Source: Blastobasis lacticolella | Taxonomy: Eukaryota > Arthropoda > Insecta > Lepidoptera > Blastobasidae | Assembly (NCBI GenBank): GCA_905147135.1 | Contig: LR990048.1 | Span: 19,576,563 to 19,640,562, forward strand | Direction of reading: 5' to 3' | DNA length: 64,000 bases | Part shown: positions 11,645 through 22,175 of the stretch, in pieces | Layout: each line of letters starts with the position of its first letter | Numbering within the stretch: the stretch's first letter is position 1 | Notes under the pieces: model-generated | Told to the model about the DNA's origin: nothing | What the model saw: the letters and a program-made list of their open reading frames with translations, nothing else | Databases searched by the model: none | Position numbers and translations under genes: made by a program

Positions 11645-11800
11645 AAACAAATAGGTAAGCGGGCCACTGGGTGGTAAGTCACCGCCGCCTATGGACATCA
11701 GCTACACCTGGGGCGCGTTGCCCGCCTCTAAGGAGACCTCTAATATACCTCTTGAACGATCCCATGTCATAGTTTAAAGGAAACACTATGGCTGTGGGTG
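11645..11800 (-). mobile_element. LINE-A 3' end
   Basis: Minus-oriented: CGGGCCACTGGGTGG, CGCCGCCTATGGACATCAGC, CTCTTGAACGATCCCATGTC. Confidence 0.65.
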
Positions 11801-11984
11801 TTGATGTTTGTATTTCATTGTGAGCTTGTGAAAGCCGCCAGTTAACGATCTTACGTCAGAGCACGTCAGATTACAAACTGTAGAAAAATTTTAAACATTC
11901 TAAGGCACTGCACTGGGCCTAGTTGACGGCTCCTCATCGTGTTATCACAACAGGTTAGGTTATAACCGAGTTTAAACCTATTGT

Positions 11985-12185
11985 TTCATCGTCATCATCA
12001 TCATCATGTAAGCCGAAAGACAGGCATCTTTCGGCTTACATAGTGGTCTAGACTCGTGGTCATAGGCATCCCCCAGGGATCTCCACAAATGCCGATCCTG
12101 TGCCTTCCGTATCCAGCTGGTACCTGCTATCTTTACCAGGTCGTCGGTCCACCTTGTGGGTTGCCTCTCGAGAACGTTCGAACTA
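11985..12185 (-). mobile_element. RTE-type 3' end with (ATC)n tail
   Basis: Tail ATCGTCATCATCATCATCAT at the left, then a perfect hairpin at 12007-12040, then CCCCCAGGGATCTCCACAAA and TTTACCAGGTCGTCGGTCC. Confidence 0.6.
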
Positions 12186-12784
12186 TACTGCCCACTGCCA
12201 CCTGTCAACCCTTCGGGCTATGCTAATGATTAACCTATTGTTTATGCATTTTGTTTTAATTCATGCGGTTAATTGTATATGATTTGCTGAATTTTGTTGT
12301 AGTGCACAATATCTCGACGTAGTAACGTATTTGACTAGGTTAGATTACAAACTGTCAATTTTGGCACTCCTACGGTGATATGTCTAATAAATTACGTTAG
12401 GGTGTGTGCAAATCTCGCGACCGCTCCGCGTATATACGAGTAAGTAATGCAGTTGCTGCAACAGCGGTTCCCAGATTTTCAAAAATTCAACTAAGATACT
12501 TCACCTTACAGTGACATATTACACAAAAATTTCAGGCTTGCCCATAAAAGCGACGATACTGTCATCGCCCGGACTACCTGTTGGCAACGGTGACCGGGCC
12601 GGATCCGGATACCGGTACAGCCGCGGACCGTACGTCCGGACTGCATCCGGCGCTGTTATCTCGACATAAAGACCTGGGCTCAGGAATTCTGTGAGCATTT
12701 TTGACGAATCGGAGTACTGTTGTTTATGAGTCTTTTCTGAGTTATCTATACGTAGTATAAAACAATAGATAGAGTGATTTAAGA
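12186..12784. other. Unrecognised, with a GC-rich palindromic patch
   Basis: 12560-12655 is rich in CCGG palindromes (GGGCCGGATCCGGATACCGG); it may be a transposon end. The rest shows nothing. Confidence 0.4.
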
Positions 12785-12873
12785 GGAAGGTTTATAAGCA
12801 AGAATAAAGGGTAGGTAGGGGTAAATTAGATGTACGCGAACGAAGTCGCGCCGGGTCCACTAGTGTCCACTAG
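12785..12873 (-). repeat. ACTAG repeat, 5' part
   Basis: GGAAGGTTTATAAGCAAGAA, GTACGCGAACGAAGTCGCGC, CGGGTCCACTAGTGTCCACT with the last 10 bp duplicated. Confidence 0.5.
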
Positions 12874-13194
12874 TGTATTAAAACATTAATCGATGCTCAT
12901 GGTTAAGGGAAATAGGTTCAAACTTCAAAGTTCAAAGTCAGTTATTTGTAACATAGGTGTGTATGTGTTTGGGCATACAAATATTAAATTAGTAGGTATA
13001 TAAGCATATTTAACACATTTCACAAAATTAAAAAAATAATAATTAATAGCACTTATACATAATTTGATCACTTTTTTCTACAAAGTCTGTGTAATTGGAA
13101 CCATATTTTTATAATTAAAAAATTCTTTACTTTTATAAAAGTAAAAATTGTAGAAGCCATTCAGTTAACTTTACTTTAAACCGTGATGAACTTT

Positions 13195-13395
13195 ACGTTA
13201 AAACGTCGTGATGAAACCTGCAGATCCAGGCGATTGGATGTGCAACTATGATCCAATCTGGACTTCCCCAATTAACAGGGTCATAGACGTCATTAGGGCA
13301 GTCGGTCCACTCTGATTACCTTATCAGCCAAATACTGGACCGTGGTCAATGTAGACCCCTGGCTCCTGGCGAGACAGCACAACCGGGACATTATT
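13195..13395 (+). mobile_element. SINE-W body
   Basis: CGTCGTGATGAAACCTGCAG, GCAGTCGGTCCACTCTGATT, GACCGTGGTCAATGTAGACC. No head. Confidence 0.6.
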
Positions 13396-13439
13396 GCCAA
13401 GATACGGGACATTAAATACAGGATACAGTCGGTACGTAT

Positions 13440-13745
13440 CTTAAACCTTCGGGTTCTCTTGAATAACACTATCTATTGATGAAAATCATATAAAAATCCG
13501 TTGCGTAATTTAAAAGATCTAAGCGTATATAGAAAGCGACTTTGTTTTATACTATGTAAAGACTAGCGACCCCTTCTAGTTACGCACCTTAACAAATTAT
13601 ACACGTAAACCTTCCTCATGAATCTATCTAATCAGGCTATTGATGAAAACCGCATGAAAATCCGTTGAGTCGTTTTTGAGCGTCGTTTCGAGTTATCGCG
13701 AACAATCAGACAGACGCGGGTGGGACTTTGTTTTATAATATGTAG
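13440..13745 (+). repeat. Two ACTAG-type repeat 3' parts in tandem
   Basis: 13446-13560: AAATCCGTTGCGTAATTTAA, ACTTTGTTTTATACTATGTA. 13575-13745: AAACCTTCCTCATGAATCTA, CAGACAGACGCGGGTGGGAC, TTTGTTTTATAATATGTAGT, a sister type. Confidence 0.5.
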
Positions 13746-13871
13746 TGAAGCTTTCTGTCATTAGTACAGTACCCATAATTGCATATTGAAAAGGTTTCAT
13801 TGCACAACTTCCCGCATCCCTCTCTCATTCACCAGCGAATTAAAAACTCAAAATCCTATTAAACCTTTAAT

Positions 13872-13976
13872 TTAACCAGAGATTAAGTTAAGCTCGTCTT
13901 TGAGCTGCTTGAGTGATTGATCACATTCTGTCGATCCGCTCGTCGACAGTGACTTTGATTTCGATTTGTCGGCCAT
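13872..13976 (-). CDS. Possible small ORF or first coding exon (34 codons)
   Basis: Starting at ATG in the good context ACAAAATGGCC, the minus strand reads MADKSKSKSLSTSGSTECDQ then SLKQLKDELNLISG and TAA. The composition (Ser/Lys-rich start, then a charged, helical-looking segment) is unlike the surrounding AT-rich noise, and the stretch lies outside the repeats I recognise. A weak splice donor (CTG|GTTAAA) overlaps the stop, so it could be a first exon. No family is recognised and chance cannot be excluded. Confidence 0.3.
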   Translation of the reverse strand: MADKSKSKSLSTSGSTECDQSLKQLKDELNLISG

Positions 13977-14149
13977 TTTGTCTGATTGATTGTCACTTCT
14001 TTATTCCTGGCGTTCTCTAAGCTTTAGCGGGAAAATGACGAAGATTTCTTAGTGTCCACACAATTCAATTTTTCCTGATACGCACATAAAAGAAATGGCA
14101 ATTCCAGAAATTGCGGTTGGTCCACCAATAAGAGGTATATGACGACTTC

Positions 14150-14325
14150 AGGATAGGATTCTGGTGACTGAATGTTTGTAAACATGATTCAATCTGGTTA
14201 AAGTCCCCTGTTAACACGGTCACGGAGGTTATAATTATGGCAGTCGTTCTACTGTGATTGTATCCCATATTGCTCTAACTGCCAAATCCAGGATCATGCT
14301 CAAGGCGGATCCCTGGCCCAAAGTA
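14150..14325 (+). mobile_element. SINE-W body
   Basis: GTGACTGAATGTTTGTAAAC, TGGCAGTCGTTCTACTGTGA, CAAATCCAGGATCATGCTCA, GGCGGATCCCTGGCCC. Confidence 0.6.
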
Positions 14326-14339
14326 AAAATAAAAAAACC

Positions 14340-14735
14340 CTGGGTTGTACTATGGCGCATGAGGCCATGCTATCTGACATAACTCAGAAAAGAGTCATTG
14401 GTAAAAGGCGGCACTGGGGCTCGAATCCGGTAGAGCTCGTCTAATCTAAAATGACGCGCCCCACTATCGCATTAACGCACGCAAGCAAGTTTAAATATGG
14501 ACGCAATACATATACAAATGCCGTTGTAATTGGTCATTCAGTTGCCGGTGAGATTCAAACGTAGCAGCACGCGTCGTTCATTAGCTCCCACACAGATGAA
14601 GTGTCGTTATCAATATCTGCACTCACACATCGAAATCAACTAACTAAGTAGTGGGGCGCGTCATTTTAGACTAGACGAGCTCTACCTCTCGCTTACAAGT
14701 CGGACTCCTTAACAACTGGGCCACCGACGCTCGAC
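14340..14735 (-). mobile_element. SINE-W tRNA head, split by a TA-flanked element
   Basis: Right part (minus): GCGTCGGTGGCCCAGTTGTT, AAGGAGTCCGACTTGTAAGC, GAGAGGTA. Left part continues CCGGATTCGAGCCCCAGTG. Removing 14433-14684 restores a continuous head with box B. Confidence 0.65.
14433..14682. mobile_element. Miniature inverted-repeat element with TA duplication
   Basis: 250 bp with 34-bp terminal inverted repeats (14433-14466 and 14649-14682, one mismatch), starting GAGCTCGTCTAATCTAAAAT. It is flanked by TA on both sides, as in Tc1/mariner-type elements. It sits inside a SINE-W head, whose empty site is restored by removing it. Confidence 0.85.
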
Positions 14736-15164
14736 GCGAGAGTACCTACAACCGGAACATTAACGCCAAGATAATTATTATTGTTACATATGATGATGAA
14801 TCCCAAGAAACTCCCCTGCAAACTCTGTTAACTTCCTGTTACAAAAGCAGAATGTAAACAAGTGCATAATAACATTGCAAAGTTACGAAGAATGAGCGGC
14901 GATAGACTGTTAATCATTCATCTTGCTGTCTGTCTGTCATCAATAACATGTGGCTCGTATCCCGTCGAGGTGGCGGAATATGGTTGGTTGTGTGTTCGTA
15001 CAAATTAATCGTGTGATGGGAAGAGCTTGGACGTGATAAAGCGAGATATACGAGTATGTTGTAACAGAAGTGATTTGGGTCAAAGGTGCATATTAAGTCC
15101 TGACGAAAACAGAGGGATGTTGTAAGGTTTGAGGTGTGTCTGTCTGTAGCATGGTAGCTCTGGA

Positions 15165-15645
15165 ACGGATGGACCGATTTTGATGCGGTTTCCTTTGTTT
15201 GGTTCTTGTTTTATTAAATCCTTCCTAAATTCCAAGTTGGAACCACTGGCAAACCGAAGGGACTTTGGCTCCCTGTGTGTGTTCTATCGGCTGTACAATG
15301 GGGAGTGTTCCGAGGAACTTTTCGATCTGGTGCCCACAGCACAATTCCGCCATCGCACCACCCGCCGTGGGCTTGGTACTCATCCTCACTACGTAGACCC
15401 TCTGTTGGTCACGACGCGAAGGTTCGAAAGAACGTTTCTCGCTCGTACGATTCGGATGTGGAATGAGCTCCCAGCCACAGTGTTTCCTTTGGACTATGAC
15501 ATGGGATCGTTGAAGAGGTATATTAGAGGTCTCTTCAGAGGCGGGCAACGCATTAGTGACTCCCCTGGTGTTGCTGATTTCCATAGGCGGCGGTGACCAC
15601 TTTTCATGGCCCTGTTTTTCTGCCGCTTAACATAAAAAAAAAACT
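15165..15645 (+). pseudogene. LINE-A C-terminal coding end and 3' UTR
   Basis: Open reading 15180-15596 encodes the C-terminal end of a LINE ORF2: LEPLANRRDFGSLCVFYRLY, GECSEELFDLVPTAQFRHRT, RTIRMWNELPATVFPLDYDM, ending GVADFHRRR and TGA. These blocks are typical of the extreme C terminus of lepidopteran non-LTR elements, after the RT domain. A short 3' UTR ending in TAACATAAAAAAAAA follows. The copy is 5'-truncated at about 15165. It is the most complete of many such ends in the window and is useful as a reference for the others. Confidence 0.8.
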
Positions 15646-15689
15646 GTTAAGTTGTTTAGGAAATATTTAAAATCGTAAACTAGAGGTAC

Positions 15690-15805
15690 CCGGTTCGATT
15701 CCAGCTGCGGCCATGTACCAATAAACCTTCTGAGTTATGTGCCTTACTTGAATAATAACCGATGCTCTTATGGTGAGCGAAAACATCGTGATGATATAAA
15801 AATTT
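15690..15805 (+). mobile_element. SINE-W head and start of body
   Basis: AGAGGTACCCGGTTCGATTC, CAGCTGCGGCCATGTACCAA, CGATGCTCTTATGGTGAGCG, ending at CATCGTGATGATATAAAAAT. Confidence 0.65.
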
Positions 15806-16261
15806 AAATTTATCATATGACATATCAGTTTTATGCACTCTCTGTATTAGTTAGGGTAGAGTGTAATCGCACAAAATACGCACTAGCTAGTCGGACCACC
15901 GACGCAGTGTTTTAATAATACATTATACCACGAAACTACCCGCAAGCAGTCAACAATGTCCGCCAAACCCCCACAATGTCTAGCTTTATTTGCGACAGTG
16001 ACTCATGGCGGAAACAATAGGCCTCTGTAGTCGACAGTTGGCGTCGAAACGCTGTAATTCGGTTAAGATTACTATTATTTACACAACGGATTCCAAGATT
16101 TACGAGGAGAGCGTGCCCACTGTGCTGCGATCTGCGTCCGGTGGAAGACGGGCCGGAAATAGACCGGTTTAAATGTGCTGTATGTGTGCTGTATTGGGAT
16201 TTTTTGCGGACAGTGATATTAAATAATACCTATATAAAAATGTTTTGTAATTTTTCATGCT

Positions 16262-16350
16262 ATTATCTCTCCGGTTTACTGGTAGAGAAAGGTAAGAAGC
16301 TTTAAGTCCGCCATTGTGCGTAACAGTGCATGAAGTTTTAAATAAATTAA
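16262..16350 (+). mobile_element. LINE 3' end
   Basis: CTCTCCGGTTTACTGGTAGA, AAGCTTTAAGTCCGCCATTG, AAGTTTTAAATAAATTAAG; related to 5833-5925. Confidence 0.5.
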
Positions 16351-16515
16351 GAAATTACAAGTACAGTTTTCCGCCACTATTAGTAAATATCAACGGTAAT
16401 GCCGAGAATTGGTAAGTAGGTGCCTAACTTAAAAAAAGAAGCTGTGACAAAAAACCATTACCACCGTCACTTCAGCTGCAGGAGGTAAAAAGTATGTCAA
16501 TATTTTTACACTTGT

Positions 16516-16603
16516 GCGCGCGCGAGTTCATGTGTAATGGGCATGACTCGCGCGCGCCCAGGTATAAAAATTCTGCGCTTTACCTATGCATCAAGCGCAG
16601 ACA
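16516..16603. repeat. Two adjacent hairpins around a TATA-like motif
   Basis: 16516-16557: GCGCGCGCGAG and CTCGCGCGCGC with CATG pairing inside. TATAAAAA lies at 16563-16570. 16572-16601: TCTGCGCTT and AAGCGCAGA. Confidence 0.6.
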
Positions 16604-16911
16604 AAAAGAAATATCTCGCCAAAAATTGCATTTTGTTTAAGTACATCATTTAAGTTGTACAGAAGGAAAAATTCACAAAATCCGTTTAAGATGATCTATC
16701 ATCTATATAGACGCGTATAGGAATGTTAGATCCCTTTATATTGGTTTTGATTGGATGTACTACCTTCTGTACATATCTTTTAACATTGATTCTTACAGCC
16801 TCAGTACTAGACGCAAATTACTACAGAGTGCCAGAAGTGAGGGCAATAGGTATTCGGGGCCAACCACAGCTGAAGTCACAATTTATATTGGTTATCCTTC
16901 TTTAATGGCGC

Positions 16912-18025
16912 AAAGGGACGGCTATAAATTGTCAAATACCTGTCATAACAACTGCTAGTGTCAAATTTGGTGGCCTTCGTCACCTTAATGTTCAAGTTTA
17001 TTGTATGACATTAAGTCATTTATATAAAGTTGTGACAGAGTGACAGTGTACATTCTCTATAGGTTAATGTCTAAGAGACTCCATATATGCTTAATGTCTA
17101 ATATGTTTAAGGCCAACTTTTCACGTACCGGCTTTCGCATTGAAAACGCGCAACATTTCAAACTATTGACGGCCGATCCGGATAAAGGCGCATGCGTTTA
17201 CCGGTACTACAGACAGTGATGATGATACGTTCAATATTAGAGGTTATGCCGATTGACATATGATTCGAAGTCCTTTAATAAGTTATGTGCTCGTAGTTAC
17301 TTGTCCAGCAGGGAAGTGGCTTTGGTTGTGTTAATAAGAAATTAACCTTGTGGGTAGAATAGCGTGTCATATTAGCGACTTTATTGTTAAAAATTTACTA
17401 GCTTTTTTGCCCGGGACTTTTTCCGGGAAAATTCGCTGACTATTATTTCCGGACCCGTTCTTGTGGGAACTACAACGAATTTTGAGAAAAACTGTTGCCA
17501 TGTTACTCGCTGATGATGTAGCTTTCTATAAGTGTAAGAATTTTTAAAATCGGTTGAGTATTTTTTGAGTTTATCCATTACAAACAAACAATCAATCAAA
17601 CAGTTTCTCTTTATAATGTTAGTATAGCTTACATTGTACCTAAATGTATTCACAAAGGAACGTACTATAGTCCTCAATAACGACGAAACTATGTAATTTT
17701 TTTCCAAAATAAACACAGTTCAACAGCGGTCCACCTGATTTAAAATGGATATAGGGAATCAGCAACCTAATGACACTGGATGCCGGCCTTTGAGATATCT
17801 ACCCTATGGTAAGAATCAGTATGACGTCATCAATACCAACAGAGTCTAGACTTGGTCTAGACCAATTGGACATAGAGCATAGACGGAGCCTCGACCTATG
17901 GAGAATGTACACTGTCACTGTCACAACTTTATACAAATACAAAAAACATTAGGAGACCAAGGCCACCAAATTTGACAATAACAGAGGATCAGGAAGGCTA
18001 TTTAACAACTTATAGCCGTCCCTTT
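16912..18025. repeat. Long inverted repeat pair
   Basis: Arms 16912-17063 and 17895-18025 are inverted copies: AAAGGGACGGCTATAA outermost, GTCAAATTTGGTGGCCTT in the middle, GACAGTGTACATTCTC innermost. About 830 bp lie between, including a repeat at 17386-17632. Confidence 0.65.
17386..17632 (+). repeat. Interspersed repeat (ACTAGCTTTTTTGCCCG type)
   Basis: TACTAGCTTTTTTGCCCGGG, then GATGATGTAGCTTTCTATAA, AAAATCGGTTGAGTATTTTT and TCTCTTTATAATGTTAGTAT. A common insect layout, possibly Helitron-derived. A related copy is at 34659-34896. Confidence 0.45.
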
Positions 18026-18392
18026 TGAACACGTTATATACACCATTAAAAAAGGAAACAAAATAGAGATTGTGAGTGCATCTGTGAGTAGCCTCCTTCT
18101 ACGCCTCCATGTCCAATTTCTTTGATGTAGACTAAAGAGGAAAAGGAATCTTGTTGATTGACTCCTCTAGTTCTAAAGACAATGAAAAGATAACAGAACT
18201 CTGGTAGGAAACATAAATCATTACAGACAGCCATACATCCGATTAGGCACATAAAGAGAGAACGTATATATCGTTCTTGACTAGAAGTAGTGATGGGCGG
18301 ATTTGAATAAAACAATCGAATGGACGTTCTAATGGTCTCATATTCGATTTTATCGATTTCGATTGATTTGGTCACATATTTTATTTGACTAG

Positions 18393-19028
18393 CCAGGCAT
18401 TAGACCGCCATCTTAACCGGTGGCAAGTGACACGGTAAAAGATGGTGTATGCCTTAGGAACAGCCTATTCACCCTAGCCTTAAAAGCGTTCAGTATATAA
18501 AGATCAGAAAACACACTCGCGGCACACTTAGGCGTACGCATTATTTAGACATAGACATAGACAGTATTTTATTCGGATCCTCATTACATCCTTAACCTAA
18601 GGTAAGTACAGCAAATTACAATGATTGAAAATTACATAAGACCAGCCAGTGATGTAACGGAAACCGAAATGGACCAGTCTCAGCATAACGCTGTGAGGGC
18701 TAATGCCTGTCACAAATCAATTTCTTAAGAGGAGTGTGTTATAGTATATTTTAACGAAAATCTAACAAACCACAGGCGTAGATATTGGGTTCTGGATTAC
18801 GTCTACAAAATTTCATTTGCTTTGATGGCGTAAAATTTAAATTGATGAATCTATGTTTGTATGGAGCGCGCTCGGGAAATACTCATCTTAAAGGTTGAAT
18901 CAAAGCGACTCGTGCGGAAGTATAGATAGCTGTAAGATCCATGACATGATTAATGATGAAGGAAGCATGAAGCGTTCGCCTGGATCACGTTTTCCGATGG
19001 CGGAAAGGGGCCAGAGGAATTTCCATTT
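18393..19028 (-). mobile_element. LINE-B fragments, degraded
   Basis: 18393-18545 matches the LINE-B 3' coding end (GACCGCCATCTTAACC, GGAACAGCCTATTCACC). 18850-19020 matches its middle part (CGACTCGTGCGGA, CGATGGCGGAAAGGGGCCAG). 18640-18720 matches the segment seen at 51770. They lie inside a possible hAT element. Confidence 0.6.
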
Positions 19029-19224
19029 AAAAAAGTAGCTATTCGAATTATTCAAATGAAAATATCATTCGAATGATTTTATGTCAATCGAATTAAAAAC
19101 GATTTATTCAATATTTAATCTCAAGGCTTTGAACCGGAATTTCCGAAAGAAACGGTCTACATATAAAGTGGTACAAAACTACTGGTCGGTCCTTGCACTG
19201 GAAGTCATCGATAGTCGTCAGTAA

Positions 19225-19312
19225 AGCTAGTACAACCTGTACAGTCCTGTACGACGGTGGCCGCTTTCCATCAGGTCTGTCAGTGTGCCTCCCAAGGCAG
19301 TAAAAAAAAATT
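19225..19312 (+). mobile_element. LINE 3' end
   Basis: GACGGTGGCCGCTTTCCATC followed by a degenerate tail and AAAAAAAAA. Confidence 0.45.
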
Positions 19313-19632
19313 TCATTCGTTCGTCCTTTCCTTCGTGTCCCGAATCTCCATTCGTTTATGTTGCGAATAATGCGCCCATCACTAAAGGCAACAGATTGAA
19401 GCGTTTGCTCGAAAACGTGAGGACGCAGTGACTATAAATTAGCAAGACAAAGGGAGCTTACGCGAGCGACGCACCGAATGAAATTTAATGTATACAGGAA
19501 TATTTCCGTTGCAAAGCGACACGATGGAGCTGGGAGGAGTTTCGTAGTTTCATGTTGTCTTGAAGTCAGTGAAGTGTTGAAGGGTACAAAGAGAGTAAAA
19601 GGAATGGAAATCACCTATCGTGTCAATGATAC

Positions 19633-19800
19633 ATAGTAAAGTAAAGAAAACATTTTTATTCCATTCAGACAAACGGCACAAAATTCTTAAATATTCTTAG
19701 ATAAAAGAAAGTCAAACAGAGACACAAACGAAAAAACAAAATATACTCTAATTTCGTTACCTGTGCCATGTGGAGAGTGCAATGGGGCCACATTCAGCAA
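19633..19800 (-). mobile_element. Repeat shared with 9785-9930
   Basis: AGTAAAGTAAAGAAAACATT, TTCAGACAAACGGCACAA, AATATACTCTAATTTCGTTA. Same family as 9785-9930. Confidence 0.5.
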
Positions 19801-20214
19801 TAGGTCAAGTATAATTGTGGTTTCAACTCACATGTAAAAGTGGGTATTAAAACATGAGTTTGTTTATCACACGAGGCGCAGCCGAGGTATTAAATTAATT
19901 ATTATTTATCAAACGTCAAAAAAAGTGTAATATAGAGGTCTATAGAGCTCATCCAGGTTGGAGGTGACGCATGTACGCCGATATAAATGTTATTAATTTA
20001 TTTATTGGAGTACCATCAGTTGCAGTAAACATAATAAATATTATTTAAGAACCAACAAGCCAATTACAGGTCCTCGCTAGTAACAAACTAACAAACTCTT
20101 ATTACGATTTACATTACTTACATAGTTATTTAATGTACCAACATGTACATATATAAAAGTTACAAGTTAGATTAGATAAGGTAAAATATTATATATAATA
20201 AAAAAACATAATCT

Positions 20215-20375
20215 TAGCGATAATGTCCCGGTTGTGCTCTCGAGGACGAGGGCCCGGGGTACGCCTCGCCATGATTCAGGATTTGGCAGGTCAGGTTATT
20301 GCAGTGGAGCAACTGCCATCTGACCTCCATGACCCTGCTACCAGGGGAATCTGGCCAGATTGGATCATGGTAAAA
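20215..20375 (-). mobile_element. SINE-W 3' half
   Basis: TTAGCGATAATGTCCCGGTT, GACGAGGGCCCGGGG, GAGCAACTGCCATCTGACCT, CCAGATTGGATCATGG. Confidence 0.65.
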
Positions 20376-20429
20376 GATTATACATACTACATACTATTTT
20401 ATCTATGAAATTGTATTCCAAAGCGAAAA

Positions 20430-20565
20430 ATGCACGTAGCTCAAATCTCACTCCGCGGAAGACCAGCACCACGGCTTTGGCCACGGCTCATGCTAAGCGA
20501 GGTCCTTTTATCGACGGGGAGGGCATACCCCGGAAATGCCAAGTTGTAATAATTATGTAATTTAA
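20430..20565 (+). mobile_element. Possible LINE 3' end
   Basis: CTCACTCCGCGGAAGACCAG, CGGGGAGGGCATACCCCGGA, AATGCCAAGTTGTAATAATT. It resembles a LINE 3' end by layout only. Confidence 0.35.
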
Positions 20566-21046
20566 TTTCGATATTTTTTTTGTTTTGATTGGAAGTTTCT
20601 GTAAATTTGAAATATGTAAATATTTGTTTGAATGTTGTGTTGTGGCATCAAGTTAATAATGATTTATTCATTCATTTAATTTGTTTGTATGACATTTATT
20701 ATAGGGAATACGTACACCCCATAATAATTTCATTCGCTTAAAATCTTTAATATTTACTGTATTTTAATTCTATTATAATTTTAGTCCCTCAGAAACTGCT
20801 CCGTATTAATTTTACAGTAAACTCAACGTAAATGGCAAATACTGTACCAACAGCAAACAGTTGAGAATAAATTGAAAGCGAGCGCAGTCCGGAGCGGAGC
20901 GCGGTGCAGTGACCTGTTCAATATGCGACTCTAAGCTCAGTTTACTGAATTTAACGAACTCGTATATGAATGTTTCATGGAAAATTTTAGAGGAACATTT
21001 TTTGTCGTGCAAAGCTGGGTATACTTATTACATTTTAGAACGGTAT

Positions 21047-21140
21047 AAGGTTGTCTGGAAGATATTGTTTACAGCGATAAGGCCGCCATTGCATTTTATG
21101 TTGATTCTTGTTTATTGTTATATATATGTGTACAGAAAAG
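21047..21140 (+). mobile_element. LINE 3' end (GGTTGTCTGGAAGA type)
   Basis: AAGGTTGTCTGGAAGATATT, AGCGATAAGGCCGCCATTGC; the tail is lost into AT-rich sequence. Confidence 0.55.
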
Positions 21141-21456
21141 AGATTTTATTTAATTAGAAAACAACAATTTACAGAAACAAAACCAAACAAAAGAAATATA
21201 CACTGTAAACTAACTAAGCTATTATATTTCTATATACATATTTCTTTTAGAAATAATAAGTGCCTGTTGTGTCAGTTATTTCTATGTTATATCTCTGTAT
21301 TTCTTTATTGTGTGCAATAAATAGACAAATAAATAAAAAAGCTAAGTACCAAACTAAAGATAAACAGAAGATGTTCATGTATTCACATAAAAAATATATC
21401 TAGCTCCCCAGAAATCGAATAAGTGCCCAGAAGGCTAGCCACTTCCCATTCGCCCC

Positions 21457-21683
21457 TCATTTTAGTACCATATCATAATAAATTTATTTGTCAAATCAAA
21501 GCAACACCAATACATTTCACAGGAATAATTATATTGAAAAGGTTCTAAAGTGCATATGGGTGCGTCGCCTTCATTTTAGTACCATGTCACAATAACTTCC
21601 TCCGTCAAATCAAAGCAGCAACAATACATTTCAAGGGAATAATTATGCTGACATGGTTCTAAAGTGTATATGGTTACTCGCTG
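21457..21683 (+). repeat. Two-copy tandem duplication of 114 bp
   Basis: 21457-21570 and 21571-21683 both start TCATTTTAGTACCAT and share GTCAAATCAAAGCA, GGAATAATTAT and GGTTCTAAAGTG. The copies have diverged by base changes. Confidence 0.7.
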
Positions 21684-22029
21684 CTGACCTCTGCACACAA
21701 ACCGCAAACACACAGGTAGCAGCAGTCGGAAGCTCGTGACCTATTTCTAAACGAATTAAGCAGAGCGTGAGCCACTTCCGTTCGGAAAAGCGTTTTACTG
21801 CAGCCTAACTGCACGTTTGAAATGTGAAGGATGCTGAAGCGTAATGCATTTGTGCGCTGGTTCTTGATAAAGCGTTGTTTTCGAGTAGCTAATCTATTTC
21901 TGGTAAACCAGAGGTTGTACTCTGTAATAACGACTCACTCTAACTACTCTCTATAAAAACGAAGAGTCAAAATTACTGACATTTATTCGGTGCGACATTT
22001 AGTTGATAGTTGATTTAGTTGATTATTAA

Positions 22030-22175
22030 TCGACACTCTTTCGGTGAAGGATAAAACATCGTGAGGAAACCGGCACATTCACGGCTGAATGTGTAACCAT
22101 GATCAGGTTCTGGTCGTTTAAATTAGATGGCAGTCGCTCTATTGCAATTACCAGATTTGCCTAATCCCAAGCACT
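22030..22175 (+). mobile_element. SINE-W body
   Basis: AACATCGTGAGGAAACCGGC, GGCTGAATGTGTAACCATGA, ATGGCAGTCGCTCTATTGC. Confidence 0.6.

Larger units (their letters stand above)
18288..19384. mobile_element. Possible hAT-type element carrying LINE debris
   Basis: TAGTGATGGGCGGATTTGAA at the left and, inverted, TAGTGATGGGCGCATTATTC at the right. AT-rich ATTCGA-containing sequence lies just inside both ends and LINE-B fragments fill the middle. The flanks do not show a matching 8-bp duplication. Confidence 0.4.

Noticed and set aside
12007..12040. Rho-independent terminator
   Set aside because: No bacterial context; the hairpin is at a LINE tail.
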